Source: an uncultured Mucilaginibacter sp. | Lineage (GTDB): Bacteria; Bacteroidota; Bacteroidia; Sphingobacteriales; Sphingobacteriaceae | DNA: 64,000 bases | Assembly (NCBI GenBank): GCA_913775265.1 | Contig: CAJYJH010000010.1 | Coordinates: 165,730-229,729, forward strand | Direction: 5' to 3' | In this document: positions 35,611 through 43,452 of the stretch, one piece after another | How the letters are laid out: every line of letters starts with the position of its first letter | Position numbering within the stretch: position 1 is the stretch's first letter | Made by a program: the position numbers and the translations under genes | Notes under the pieces: generated by a model | Databases searched by the model: none | Seen by the model: the letters and a program-made list of their open reading frames with translations, nothing else | What the model was told of the DNA's origin: nothing

Positions 35611-35860
35611 GTTCCGATATACCGATATACGGGATACCGCCGAGTATCCTGTTTTCCTTTCCCTGATAGGCAGTAACGCACTAAAGTATCCCCGGAGGAT
35701 ACGTAAAACCCCCATAGCGAAGCGTGGGGCAAGCAAAGTAGGGCTCTGCCCAACTTCCGCTTGCTCCTTTTCTTCCAGAAGAAAAGGACGCATTTGGGTA
35801 TGAATGCCGCCGCCAAATGGCGGACAGCTCCCTGGAAACTCATGAAGAAAAACGCTCAAA
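35611..35860. other. Candidate transfer origin (oriT) with multiple inverted repeats
   Basis: The 469-nt gap upstream of the mob genes holds many inverted repeats: GGATAC/GTATCC at 35632-35649 and again as GTATCC/GGATAC at 35686-35702; GCAAGC/GCTTGC around a nested hairpin at 35729-35764; CCTTTTCTT/AAGAAAAGG at 35766-35787; and CCGCCA/TGGCGG at 35810-35823. Such a cluster upstream of relaxase genes is typical of oriT, but the nic site is not identified. Nothing else is seen in the remainder. Confidence 0.5.
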
Positions 35861-36036
35861 AATTTACTTTTCATAATGGTATTTGGCGCCTTACTGTCAG
35901 CTAAAAACCTTGCGATTCTATGGGTACTTGGTATGTTAGATTATCTTCCTGATTTCGCATTACTTATTCTAAGCCAAACTGAAGCGATAGCACTTAAGCA
36001 TACTGCAAAACTTGCCTAACAAGTATCTTACGTACT

Positions 36037-36402
36037 TTAATCGTTGCCTATGTTTTTCAATGGCCTTGATTTACGAGTGGTGGCAGCAAGCTGATTTACT
36101 GCTTCGCGTTGAATCTCATCGACAGTTTTTTTACGGCCCAATTTTACCCATTCAGTTAATTCCGAACGGTAGAAATAAAGCCGCTTGCCGCGCTTATTCA
36201 CCGGGACTTCCTTACGGCATACTTTGCTGTAAATAGTGGGTACGGAAAGATTTAAAAATTTGGCAGCTTGGGTAATATTGAGGAGTTCTTCGTGCCCGAT
36301 TGGCTGTTCGTGCTGATGAAGCAAAAGCTGTTCAATTGCTTCCAGCTTATCGTGTAGTTTACTTACCGCTTGGGGTAACTGATCGAATGTTAGTGTTTCC
36401 AT
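36037..36402 (-). CDS. Excisionase-like helix-turn-helix protein
   Basis: 121 residues. The HTH_17-type (MerR-like winged helix) domain reads LNITQAAKFLNLSVPTIYSKVCRKEVPVNKRGKRLYFYRSELTEWV, preceded by a short coiled coil (LPQAVSKLHDKLEAIEQLLLHQ). Genes of this type in Bacteroidota elements encode excisionases or replication/transfer regulators. It lies upstream of the mob operon on the same strand and is the best candidate for the island's directionality factor. Confidence 0.8.
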   Translation of the reverse strand: METLTFDQLPQAVSKLHDKLEAIEQLLLHQHEQPIGHEELLNITQAAKFLNLSVPTIYSKVCRKEVPVNKRGKRLYFYRSELTEWVKLGRKKTVDEIQREAVNQLAATTRKSRPLKNIGND

Positions 36403-36493
36403 TGCGCATTATTTGTTTAATGCTGCAATGGTAGTGGCTTGATTTGCAGGGTTACAAGGAGGTAAACCGTAACATCACTATAACCGCCTCATT

Positions 36494-37543
36494 TTATTGC
36501 TGTTTTTTGTTCCGGGGCGTAGGCAGGATGAGGAATTTATTATCCATTTGTTCTATTTTTAAAATGGGGGATTTACAAGGGCGGCTTTTGGTAGACATCA
36601 GGCCGTTGAGATAGCCTTCAGTCAGCTCCCTGACTTCCCCCTGATTAGATAGGTAAGCAAACTTAGGGGCGATCCACTTTTCGAGGTCAGACATGCGGCA
36701 ACCCACAATTAGATTGGCATCAAAAATTTGTTTAAAAGCATCGGCCAACTGGTTACCAAATCCTCTAAACACTAAAGGCGATTCCGGGCCTTCCCCTGTC
36801 AGTAATAATTTTTCAAGTTTAGGGTGGTCTTCCGTTACGAAATACTCCCTTAACAGATCAAGCAATTGCAAGGCTATACCGGGCTTAAAGGTTGGATATC
36901 GATCAACTGGTTTAGCAATTGTCTCATTGTCTGTAGTAGTTAATAACTGGTCAGGTTTGTCAGTAGCTGATGTTTCATTTACCAGTTCAAATTCTTGACG
37001 CTTTGCCTCCTGCGACTGCTTGAAGTCAGCAAAAGGGAGTACCTCCTTGATTAAATTTTCAGTATCATAAATTAATTCCATTAAAAACCGCTCACGAAGC
37101 TTAACGGAATCACCTAAATCCTCTGCAAATTTGGCAACCATCTCTATATTGGATTGTTCAGATTGCAAGCCGTTTACAATAAATAAATATTCCAGGCGAA
37201 CAGAGGTTATAAAGGACCGGTGATACACCAGCTTCATTTCTGAATAATGATTATTGTAGTGCTCCCAGAACTCTTTAAACCGTTTACGAACTTTGAATAG
37301 TTCAACCAATTGAAGCTGAATACGCATTCTATCCAAGGTAAGCAAGTCGATAAAGGCCATGTCCCTTAATACCCTTAGTTCGCTTCTATAGGCAAAGGAA
37401 TCATAGTATTGGGTTTGGTATGTTAAATCGTAAGCTTTGACATGCTTCTTTTCATTCGTGCCCGATTCCGTTCGAATATTATCTTCGACAATACGTAGAT
37501 CAAAGGTTTGGATGCGGATAAGAAATTCTTTCAGATGCTGCAT
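36494..37543 (-). CDS. Island protein of unknown function (RteC-like in position)
   Basis: 349 residues with no named domain that I can assign. The first 190 residues are helical (RIQLQLVELFKVRKRFKEFWEHYNNHY). The C-terminal 130 residues (PLVFRGFGNQLADAFKQIFDANLIVGCRMSDLEKWIAPKF) show the FxGxxxQLxxxFxxLxxxxxIxCxxxDLxxWI pattern shared by Bacteroidota element-borne proteins, some called RteC-like regulators. It lies 91 nt upstream of the excisionase-like gene on the same strand, suggesting a role in transfer control; that is inference from position. Confidence 0.6.
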   Translation of the reverse strand: MQHLKEFLIRIQTFDLRIVEDNIRTESGTNEKKHVKAYDLTYQTQYYDSFAYRSELRVLRDMAFIDLLTLDRMRIQLQLVELFKVRKRFKEFWEHYNNHYSEMKLVYHRSFITSVRLEYLFIVNGLQSEQSNIEMVAKFAEDLGDSVKLRERFLMELIYDTENLIKEVLPFADFKQSQEAKRQEFELVNETSATDKPDQLLTTTDNETIAKPVDRYPTFKPGIALQLLDLLREYFVTEDHPKLEKLLLTGEGPESPLVFRGFGNQLADAFKQIFDANLIVGCRMSDLEKWIAPKFAYLSNQGEVRELTEGYLNGLMSTKSRPCKSPILKIEQMDNKFLILPTPRNKKQQ

Positions 37544-37596
37544 CTATTTGTTGATTTAATAAACATGTATTCATAAATTAGCTCTGCTTGAAATAT

Positions 37597-40500
37597 TTAG
37601 TAATCAAGCCTATCGCGTTCAGCTCTTTCATCTTCCTGTTTAGCCTCGGCTGCATACCCGCGTGCAAGGCTTTCGAAAACTGCCGCCACTTTAGGATACT
37701 TGGCGGCTTTTTCGGCAGCTAGTTTGGTGAAATACTCAACCAAATGCCATTCCCTGATACCACCATCAAAAGGGCCTCGTGTCGATGACCCGCGTTTATT
37801 GTAACAGGCGGCACTGAAGCCGGACAATATTTGCTTTGTGCCTATGCTCTCAATTATTTGACATATTGGCTCAGGTGGCCAGCTGATATCTATTCCTTCT
37901 TTCATTTGGGGATTCGGTTCCGGATATTCGGCTAACACTTTACCGATTTGATCGTCCGCAATACCTAAAAGGTGTTTTCCTTCTGCTTTCGCCCGAACGG
38001 CGTTAACCCAAGCGTTAAGTTTTTCCTCATCAATTGTTTTTTCTTCGTTGACAGCTGGTACAGATTTCCAGTGGTATAATAAGCTGAAAGCCTGTTCGGC
38101 CATGCTGCGCTTTAACAGCGCTTCTGATTCATCTTCTTTGAGGCCCTCAACTTCTTGTCTATCTTCAGCAACATCGGGCTTGTATAGTAAGGATAATACC
38201 TCCATGAAAAAATCAGGATCTTCAGCCATTGCTTTACTCAATCTGGGTGTTTTGGTATCGCCATAGGATGAGCCTAATATTGGCATGTACAACCATTCCA
38301 ACGGAATCATAACTGAATCATCTACCTCGCCTCGTTTTTCAAGCTCCTCGAACAAATGGTCGATATTGTAACTATCCAAGTGGACGTTTGGCTCCGGTTC
38401 GTGTTTTAGATAATTTTGTAGCACCTCAATGATCAATTCAGTAGTGATTTGCTCAACGTTATGGCTGATTCCATAAATGGCGCTTGCGAAACGTTTGTAT
38501 TGGATCAGTTTTCTTATTACAAAGTTCCAGCTGTTCTCGGCGATGTAAAACATATTGGAATCAACTAAAGACCAATATGTATCTATCAAATTTTGGTCTT
38601 TAGTGCTTTCGATGAATTCCCAAATTGCCTCCTCAGCCCGCAATTTCAAAAACATTTTGGCAAGATCTTCTAAGATAAATCCTTGTTTTTGAAGGTCGCC
38701 GTATAGCGCGAATACCCACTCTTTAGATTCGCTAAAAAACTTGCGTTGCAAAAAAGTTTGAAATAATACCAAGTGTTTATCTTCAGTTTTCAAAAACTGA
38801 GCTAAGTGATAAATTTCGTCTACATCTTTGATAACATTCGCTAAGGTAAAACCGAAGATATGCGCCTGTTGATCGCCCACACGTTCAATTAAATCAAGTA
38901 TCTTCCCAAAACCATACTTTGTATAAACCTCATTTAAAACATTATTCCGTTTTTGCTGCAATTCCTCCGCTTGCTCAGAGTGCGATGCGCCTTTTGACTT
39001 GCCTTCCAAAAAAGGCGGCCAATTATCCGTGAAAAGCCACCATATTTTTTCAATATCATCTCCGGGTTCAAGGTTTTCGTAAAGGTTTTCGTAGCGCGTC
39101 AAAATTTCCTCAGGTAGTGACCACTCTGCGGTTGGACAAGAACGATGATGGCTAATCAGTTTTCTCAACTTATCCCTCGTTTCCGTCCCTTCAAATTTAA
39201 TTTTAGCCATCCGCTCTTGCAGAAAATCTAGTAATTTTTCGCGGCCGAAATATTCAATATTCACCGATTTTTCGACCAAGCGAATGAATTGGGTTTCAGA
39301 GTCATCGAAATTCTCCAGTAATAACTCCAGCACTTGTTTGTAAGTATTGTACATTTCTTCGTATTCCATACTATGCCTACGAGGCTGATCGCTTAACCGC
39401 CACCGCATTTTATGGATATGACCGGCTGAACTCCTGCCACCGTCAGGCAACATTCGGGTTAATATCGTCCACCCAATCTCTTTGTGATTGTTTTGCAATA
39501 GGCGCAGCGCATTAGTTCGCGCAATAAGCGGTGCAAAGGTTTGCGGATACCAGGACCTGAATATATCATATAAACTGTTGACCGGCCTGTTCTGTAACCT
39601 GCCGCCTGGATCTTTTTCTGACAGATGCCCTAAAACTAAAGTCACTCTTGATAAGTAATCCGGCATCCAGGCAAGGCCTTCCAATGCCCACAGTAAACCC
39701 GTATAATAGGTTTGATTATCGAAATACCCCGGCTCTTCATCAAACAGCTGAATAATAGGTGACGGGTCAAGTTTAAGCAAAGCTTCAATGCAAGACATAA
39801 ACGCGTTCGGCGATGCTTCGGCAATTAAAGGGAGGTCATGATCGAGCGAACGCCAAATATCCAATTTGTCGGTGTTTAATAATTTATATATCAAACCATC
39901 GACCCAGCTAACAGCTTGCTCTGGTACATCTAAACCTAATTTCTCGCCATACAGGGAAGTCAATATCAAAGACTGTATCAAACCATCTCTCAACCATCGC
40001 GAATAAATGGCTTTGATACCATACCAACCAGCCTTATGCCGATCTTCAGAGGATAAATCAAATTTTTGATCGATGGTTGTAAGCACCGTCAAAAATGCTT
40101 CGGCTAATCTTTGAAAATCGTCTTTTGTTATATATCGGCCAGCATGTGTCCAGGCATCCATGGGCGATGTCAAACGCCAGGTACTACCAATTTTCACAAC
40201 GGGTGAATCAGGGCTGAAACACCATGGCTGTAAACGTTTGATGTAAACTTCGTATTCCTCACCGGCAAGCATGGCAATAATTTTTCGATCTCCCTCAAAA
40301 TCTTCGTTCCATCTGCCAGCAAGAACGGCCGGTAAAATTACATTCACATTTTCCGGTAACGACCATTGCGGGTTAAGTCGCTTAAAATCCAGCTGTCGAC
40401 GGACTACAATTAAATTGCGGGCAGATTTTTTTGAAACTTCTTCGGCCTCGGCTTCATTCATCCCCGATTTTACCATCGCAGCAACAAAAGCGTCACGTTG

Positions 40501-41418
40501 CAATGGCGGCAAAATTATCTTATCGGACCAGGCATCAGTTCTATCAAGGCCAATCGGTACAATAACAGTATGACCTTTTTGCTTCGCACGGTTTAGGACA
40601 CCATCGTCATCGAATCTGCAAATCAAATATAACGGTTTACCAATGATCAACAATTCTCTAAAAGCCTCTATGCTATCGACGATAATACTTCTTGAAAAGA
40701 AATCTTCGGTGCGTTGCGGGTCCGTCAAAAAGGTTGCTACAATGAAAGCCAGCGCTTCTTCTCTTGAATTCCCCTGTACTGCGATAATATCAGGGGAGCT
40801 GCATTTTTCAATCAGCGTTTTTGATTGGTCACTTCTTCCGCCGAGAACAACCTCCGGAACAAAACTAAAGCGATTGCCTGTTGACCACTCCTCCCAAAAA
40901 TCATCAGCGGGCTGAATACCTTCGGAAGGTAATATACCCAAATGTTTGATCGCAAGCCATGAACCGACTGTTGGTGCAAGTTCGATCCATTCCTCTAAAT
41001 CCTGAGCATCATAAACCCTTACTTCTTTCCAAATGCTCTCAGCATTTTTGGTATCGATCCATTCCTGCTTTTTTGTCCATAACCTGGGTGTTACAAAAAT
41101 GTAAGTGGTATTTTTGGTGTCAACACCTAACGGAGCCGCTGATCGCTTGTTATAATCATCGTCGGCCTTGCCTTTAATGTCGGAATTAGCGCCGAATTCC
41201 CACACAGATAATCCAAGCGGCAGGCGATCAGTTGCTTCATAAACCTCAAGTATTCCATCCCAACCTCCTATCAATACGTTTTCCCCAGATGGAAAACTAA
41301 TACTCGTGATAGAATCCGAGGTTGCACGAACTAATTTTCTTACCAACAGCGGCAAATGCTCCTGACAATCCCGGCGTTGCGCCCAGTTTCTAATATGTGT
41401 AGTGTCAATCCATTTCAT
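37597..41418 (-). CDS. Giant nuclease-like/degenerate STAND-like protein, candidate anti-phage effector
   Basis: 1273 residues, one frame, no signal peptide or membrane span. Residues 30-160 resemble a restriction-type nuclease: NVLIGGWDGILEVYE (D54), LSVWEFGANSDIKGKADDDYNKR (E74, K82, K84), then TYIFVTPRLWTKKQEW and VRVYDAQDLEEWIELAP. Residues about 205-380 resemble a STAND NTPase but the P-loop is degenerate (DIIAVQGNSREEALAF, no GKS/T), followed by ICRFDDDGVL and NLIVVRRQL. The remaining 850 residues are helical repeats. This layout, effector-NTPase-repeat sensor, recalls Avs-like defence proteins. It stands alone at the island's right end. Function is inferred, not shown. Confidence 0.7.
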   Translation of the reverse strand: MKWIDTTHIRNWAQRRDCQEHLPLLVRKLVRATSDSITSISFPSGENVLIGGWDGILEVYEATDRLPLGLSVWEFGANSDIKGKADDDYNKRSAAPLGVDTKNTTYIFVTPRLWTKKQEWIDTKNAESIWKEVRVYDAQDLEEWIELAPTVGSWLAIKHLGILPSEGIQPADDFWEEWSTGNRFSFVPEVVLGGRSDQSKTLIEKCSSPDIIAVQGNSREEALAFIVATFLTDPQRTEDFFSRSIIVDSIEAFRELLIIGKPLYLICRFDDDGVLNRAKQKGHTVIVPIGLDRTDAWSDKIILPPLQRDAFVAAMVKSGMNEAEAEEVSKKSARNLIVVRRQLDFKRLNPQWSLPENVNVILPAVLAGRWNEDFEGDRKIIAMLAGEEYEVYIKRLQPWCFSPDSPVVKIGSTWRLTSPMDAWTHAGRYITKDDFQRLAEAFLTVLTTIDQKFDLSSEDRHKAGWYGIKAIYSRWLRDGLIQSLILTSLYGEKLGLDVPEQAVSWVDGLIYKLLNTDKLDIWRSLDHDLPLIAEASPNAFMSCIEALLKLDPSPIIQLFDEEPGYFDNQTYYTGLLWALEGLAWMPDYLSRVTLVLGHLSEKDPGGRLQNRPVNSLYDIFRSWYPQTFAPLIARTNALRLLQNNHKEIGWTILTRMLPDGGRSSAGHIHKMRWRLSDQPRRHSMEYEEMYNTYKQVLELLLENFDDSETQFIRLVEKSVNIEYFGREKLLDFLQERMAKIKFEGTETRDKLRKLISHHRSCPTAEWSLPEEILTRYENLYENLEPGDDIEKIWWLFTDNWPPFLEGKSKGASHSEQAEELQQKRNNVLNEVYTKYGFGKILDLIERVGDQQAHIFGFTLANVIKDVDEIYHLAQFLKTEDKHLVLFQTFLQRKFFSESKEWVFALYGDLQKQGFILEDLAKMFLKLRAEEAIWEFIESTKDQNLIDTYWSLVDSNMFYIAENSWNFVIRKLIQYKRFASAIYGISHNVEQITTELIIEVLQNYLKHEPEPNVHLDSYNIDHLFEELEKRGEVDDSVMIPLEWLYMPILGSSYGDTKTPRLSKAMAEDPDFFMEVLSLLYKPDVAEDRQEVEGLKEDESEALLKRSMAEQAFSLLYHWKSVPAVNEEKTIDEEKLNAWVNAVRAKAEGKHLLGIADDQIGKVLAEYPEPNPQMKEGIDISWPPEPICQIIESIGTKQILSGFSAACYNKRGSSTRGPFDGGIREWHLVEYFTKLAAEKAAKYPKVAAVFESLARGYAAEAKQEDERAERDRLDY

Positions 41419-41962
41419 AGTTATACAAATAATTAATTAAACAATACTGCCTATCCAAATCATCATCAATAAAATTCGCGGATACAGATAATACACTATA
41501 AATCAGTGCACCGGAGTTCAAGGTGGCGTAAACAGAAATGAAAAGGGTTGGTCCTTAATGTAAAGTTATAGCATTATTAATGTGTTAACAATAAAAATAA
41601 TCAACATATTAACGCCCTTCTTGCTTTCCGAGGTTCATGACTTTGGGTTCCTATGCCTGTAGTCTCCGATCACATTATACATTGCCGCTATCGGTAGCAA
41701 TAATCAGGCGCTCCTCTTGTTAAAAAATAGTCATTGGCAATATTGGTAGCTACAAACAGTATACTTAAAACACTCTGGTATGCTCTACTTTAAGGATTTA
41801 CTCATCAAATAATTCAAAAAAGTTTATGTTAAATCAACTTTACCTGTTTGTTAATTAAAATAATTCCGTTTAGGCAAATCTGTTTTAGCGCCCCAACTGA
41901 TCTTTGATCTTCATAAATCAAATGTTGAGAACTTACATATGATTTATAAAAAATTTCAAAAA
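41419..41962. other. Non-coding right end of the island
   Basis: About 540 nt without a gene between the 1273-aa gene and the arm repeats. It is AT-rich. No transposase remnant or structured RNA was recognised; the promoter of the large gene is expected at its left end but no exact TAnnTTTG was found there. Confidence 0.4.
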
Positions 41963-41982
41963 TGTGTGAGAAATGTGTGAGA
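41963..41982. repeat. Right arm-type repeat (two TGTGTGAGA copies)
   Basis: A 20-bp unit with two TGTGTGAGA motifs 2 nt apart, identical and in the same orientation as 19043-19062. It lies 48 bp inside attR. The pairing across the two ends fits integrase arm-type binding sites. Confidence 0.6.
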
Positions 41983-41984
41983 AA

Positions 41985-42013
41985 CAAAAAACCCCACTCG
42001 CCAGAGTGGGGTT
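41985..42013 (-). terminator. Island-borne replacement terminator for tRNA-Asn
   Basis: On the minus strand AACCCCACTC and GAGTGGGGTT form a 10-bp stem with a TGGC loop and a following T-run. It lies 18 nt after the tRNA-Asn 3' end and is part of the island, replacing the chromosomal terminator now at 18851-18885. Confidence 0.8.
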
Positions 42014-42030
42014 AAATCATTGATTTTGAA

Positions 42031-42075
42031 GCTCCTGAGGCTGGGCTCGAACCAGCGACCCTCTGATTAACAGTC
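42031..42075 (-). repeat. attR: 45-bp direct repeat within tRNA-Asn
   Basis: Identical to 18886-18930. It makes up the 3' part of the intact tRNA-Asn and shows that the island supplies the 3' end of this tRNA. Confidence 0.93.
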
Positions 42076-42105
42076 AGATGCTCTAACCGGCTGAGCTACT
42101 CAGGA
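42032..42105 (-). tRNA. tRNA-Asn (GTT)
   Basis: 74 nt with a full cloverleaf. The acceptor TCCTGAG pairs with CTCAGGA, the anticodon arm CTGAC-TGTTAAT-CAG carries GTT, and the T-loop is TTCGAGC. The discriminator is G and CCA is not encoded. It is the integration target of the island; its 3' half now belongs to the attR repeat. Confidence 0.96.
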
Positions 42106-42192
42106 ATCTTTTCCGGTTTGGAGTGGTGCAAATGTAGAAACTCTGCGGATATTTCACAATATTTGCACAAAAAAAATTTAAAATATTTTTAC

Positions 42193-43113
42193 ATGAGTTT
42201 ATTAGTCATTGGTACTGTGGCATTTGACGCTATTGAAACCCCCTTCGGAAAAACGGATAAAATTGTTGGCGGCGCTGCAACCTATGCAAGTTTAGCGGCT
42301 TCGTACTTTTATAACGATGTGAAAATTGTTGCTGTAGTAGGTGATGACTTTCCTGAAAACGAGATTGCAGATTTTAAAAATCACCATATAGACACTGAAG
42401 GCTTACAAATTAAAGCCGGCGAAAAGTCGTTTTTCTGGAGCGGCCGTTACCATAATGATATGAATAGCCGCGATACATTGGCTACCGAATTGAATGTACT
42501 GGCCGACTTTGATCCCATTATCCCCGAATCTTACCAGGACTGCGAATATCTGATGTTGGGCAACCTTACCCCGCAGGTACAGCAAACGGTGATCAATCGT
42601 TTAAAAAATCGTCCTAAGCTCATTGTAATGGACACCATGAACTTCTGGATGGACATTGCCCTAAACGATTTACTAGAGACGATTAAAATGGTGGATGTGC
42701 TGACTATTAACGATGCTGAGGCACGCCAGTTAAGTGGAGAGTACTCTTTAGTTAAAGCTGCCCATAAAATATTAACTATGGGCCCTGAATACCTTATTAT
42801 CAAAAAAGGTGAACATGGTGCGTTGTTGTTTCATGAAGATAAAGTGTTTTCGGCACCTGCTTTGCCTTTGGCCGAGGTATTTGACCCAACAGGTGCAGGC
42901 GATACTTTTGCTGGTGGCTTTATCGGCTATTTGGCCAAGGTAGGCACTATCAACTTTAACAACATGAAAAATGCCATCATTTTCGGCTCGGCCCTGGCTT
43001 CGTTCTGTGTTGAAAAATTTGGCACCGAGAAAGTCAAAAACTTAACGGCCGAAGAAGTAAGTGCCCGCGTACAGGAGTTTATCAACCTGGCACAATTTGA
43101 GATACAACTGTAA
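42193..43113 (+). CDS. PfkB/ribokinase-family sugar kinase
   Basis: 306 residues. It starts MSLLVIGTVAFDAIETPFGK, with GGAATYASLAASYF as the first PfkB signature region and VFDPTGAGDTFAGGFIGYLA as the second, which holds the catalytic Asp and the anion hole (GAGD). The enzyme phosphorylates a sugar or nucleoside with ATP; the substrate is not evident. The frame extends upstream to 42118 into the tRNA-Asn promoter region, so the ATG at 42193 is chosen. It is monocistronic with a strong terminator. Confidence 0.93.
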   Translation: MSLLVIGTVAFDAIETPFGKTDKIVGGAATYASLAASYFYNDVKIVAVVGDDFPENEIADFKNHHIDTEGLQIKAGEKSFFWSGRYHNDMNSRDTLATELNVLADFDPIIPESYQDCEYLMLGNLTPQVQQTVINRLKNRPKLIVMDTMNFWMDIALNDLLETIKMVDVLTINDAEARQLSGEYSLVKAAHKILTMGPEYLIIKKGEHGALLFHEDKVFSAPALPLAEVFDPTGAGDTFAGGFIGYLAKVGTINFNNMKNAIIFGSALASFCVEKFGTEKVKNLTAEEVSARVQEFINLAQFEIQL

Positions 43114-43120
43114 ATTATAA

Positions 43121-43162
43121 AACAAGCCTTGCCATTTACTTTATGACAAGGCTTGTTTTTTT
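43121..43162. terminator. Terminator of the sugar kinase gene
   Basis: AACAAGCCTTG pairs with CAAGGCTTGTT, extended by CAT/ATG after one mismatch, and is followed by TTTTTTT on the + strand. Confidence 0.85.
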
Positions 43163-43166
43163 ACGA

Positions 43167-43361
43167 TTATATCCTTCGCCTTAAAAAACGGTCGTCGGCG
43201 GTACGTCGCCGTGATTTTTGTAGCGCCAATTCGATGTTAGTTAAACGCCTGTTTACCCTGCCCGACTGATTATACAGCGCTTGTGGCACAACGGTAAATC
43301 GCCATGAAGAGCTGAATATTTCTTCTTGTATCCGAACCACGTCATTGTAAATCATGATCAT
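43167..43361 (-). CDS. Small basic protein of unknown function (64 aa)
   Basis: 64 residues starting MIMIYNDVVRIQEEIFSSSW and ending with an Arg-rich tail (ALQKSRRRTADDRFLRRRI). No membrane segment or motif is recognised. It fills the gap between the sugar kinase terminator and the phosphodiesterase gene, but downstream of the latter, on the same strand and 91 nt away. The coding status is uncertain. Confidence 0.4.
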   Translation of the reverse strand: MIMIYNDVVRIQEEIFSSSWRFTVVPQALYNQSGRVNRRLTNIELALQKSRRRTADDRFLRRRI

Positions 43362-43452
43362 GGTTTTGAAAGCAGAACGGCTACCTTTAAATAACGCTAA
43401 TTCTTAATTAGCAAATAATTGAAGCAGCATCAAAGTGACTTTTAGCCACTGT

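Larger units (their letters stand above)
18886..42075. mobile_element. Integrated mobilizable island in tRNA-Asn with defence cargo
   Basis: About 23.2 kb bounded by a 45-bp perfect direct repeat of the tRNA-Asn 3' end. The island carries a tyrosine recombinase next to attL, arm-type repeats near both ends, an excisionase-like HTH gene, a BfmA/BtgA-like protein and a relaxase-like protein, and a hairpin-rich candidate oriT. No mating-pore, coupling-protein or replication genes are seen, so it fits an integrative mobilizable element that would use a helper. Cargo is a type I restriction-modification operon with an inserted ATPase pair, a decayed HigB with HigA, HEPN, Xre and PIN proteins and a 1273-aa nuclease-like protein. 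Confidence 0.88.

Noticed and set aside
35554..35874. 106-residue minus-strand frame upstream of the BfmA-like gene
   Set aside because: It overlaps the mob gene start and the inverted-repeat cluster; its composition is not protein-like and a second overlapping frame exists in the same place.
19001..42030. CRISPR array or cas genes in the defence cargo
   Set aside because: No regularly spaced repeats and no Cas-like protein were seen; the short TGTGTGAGA repeats are at the ends only and not separated by spacers.
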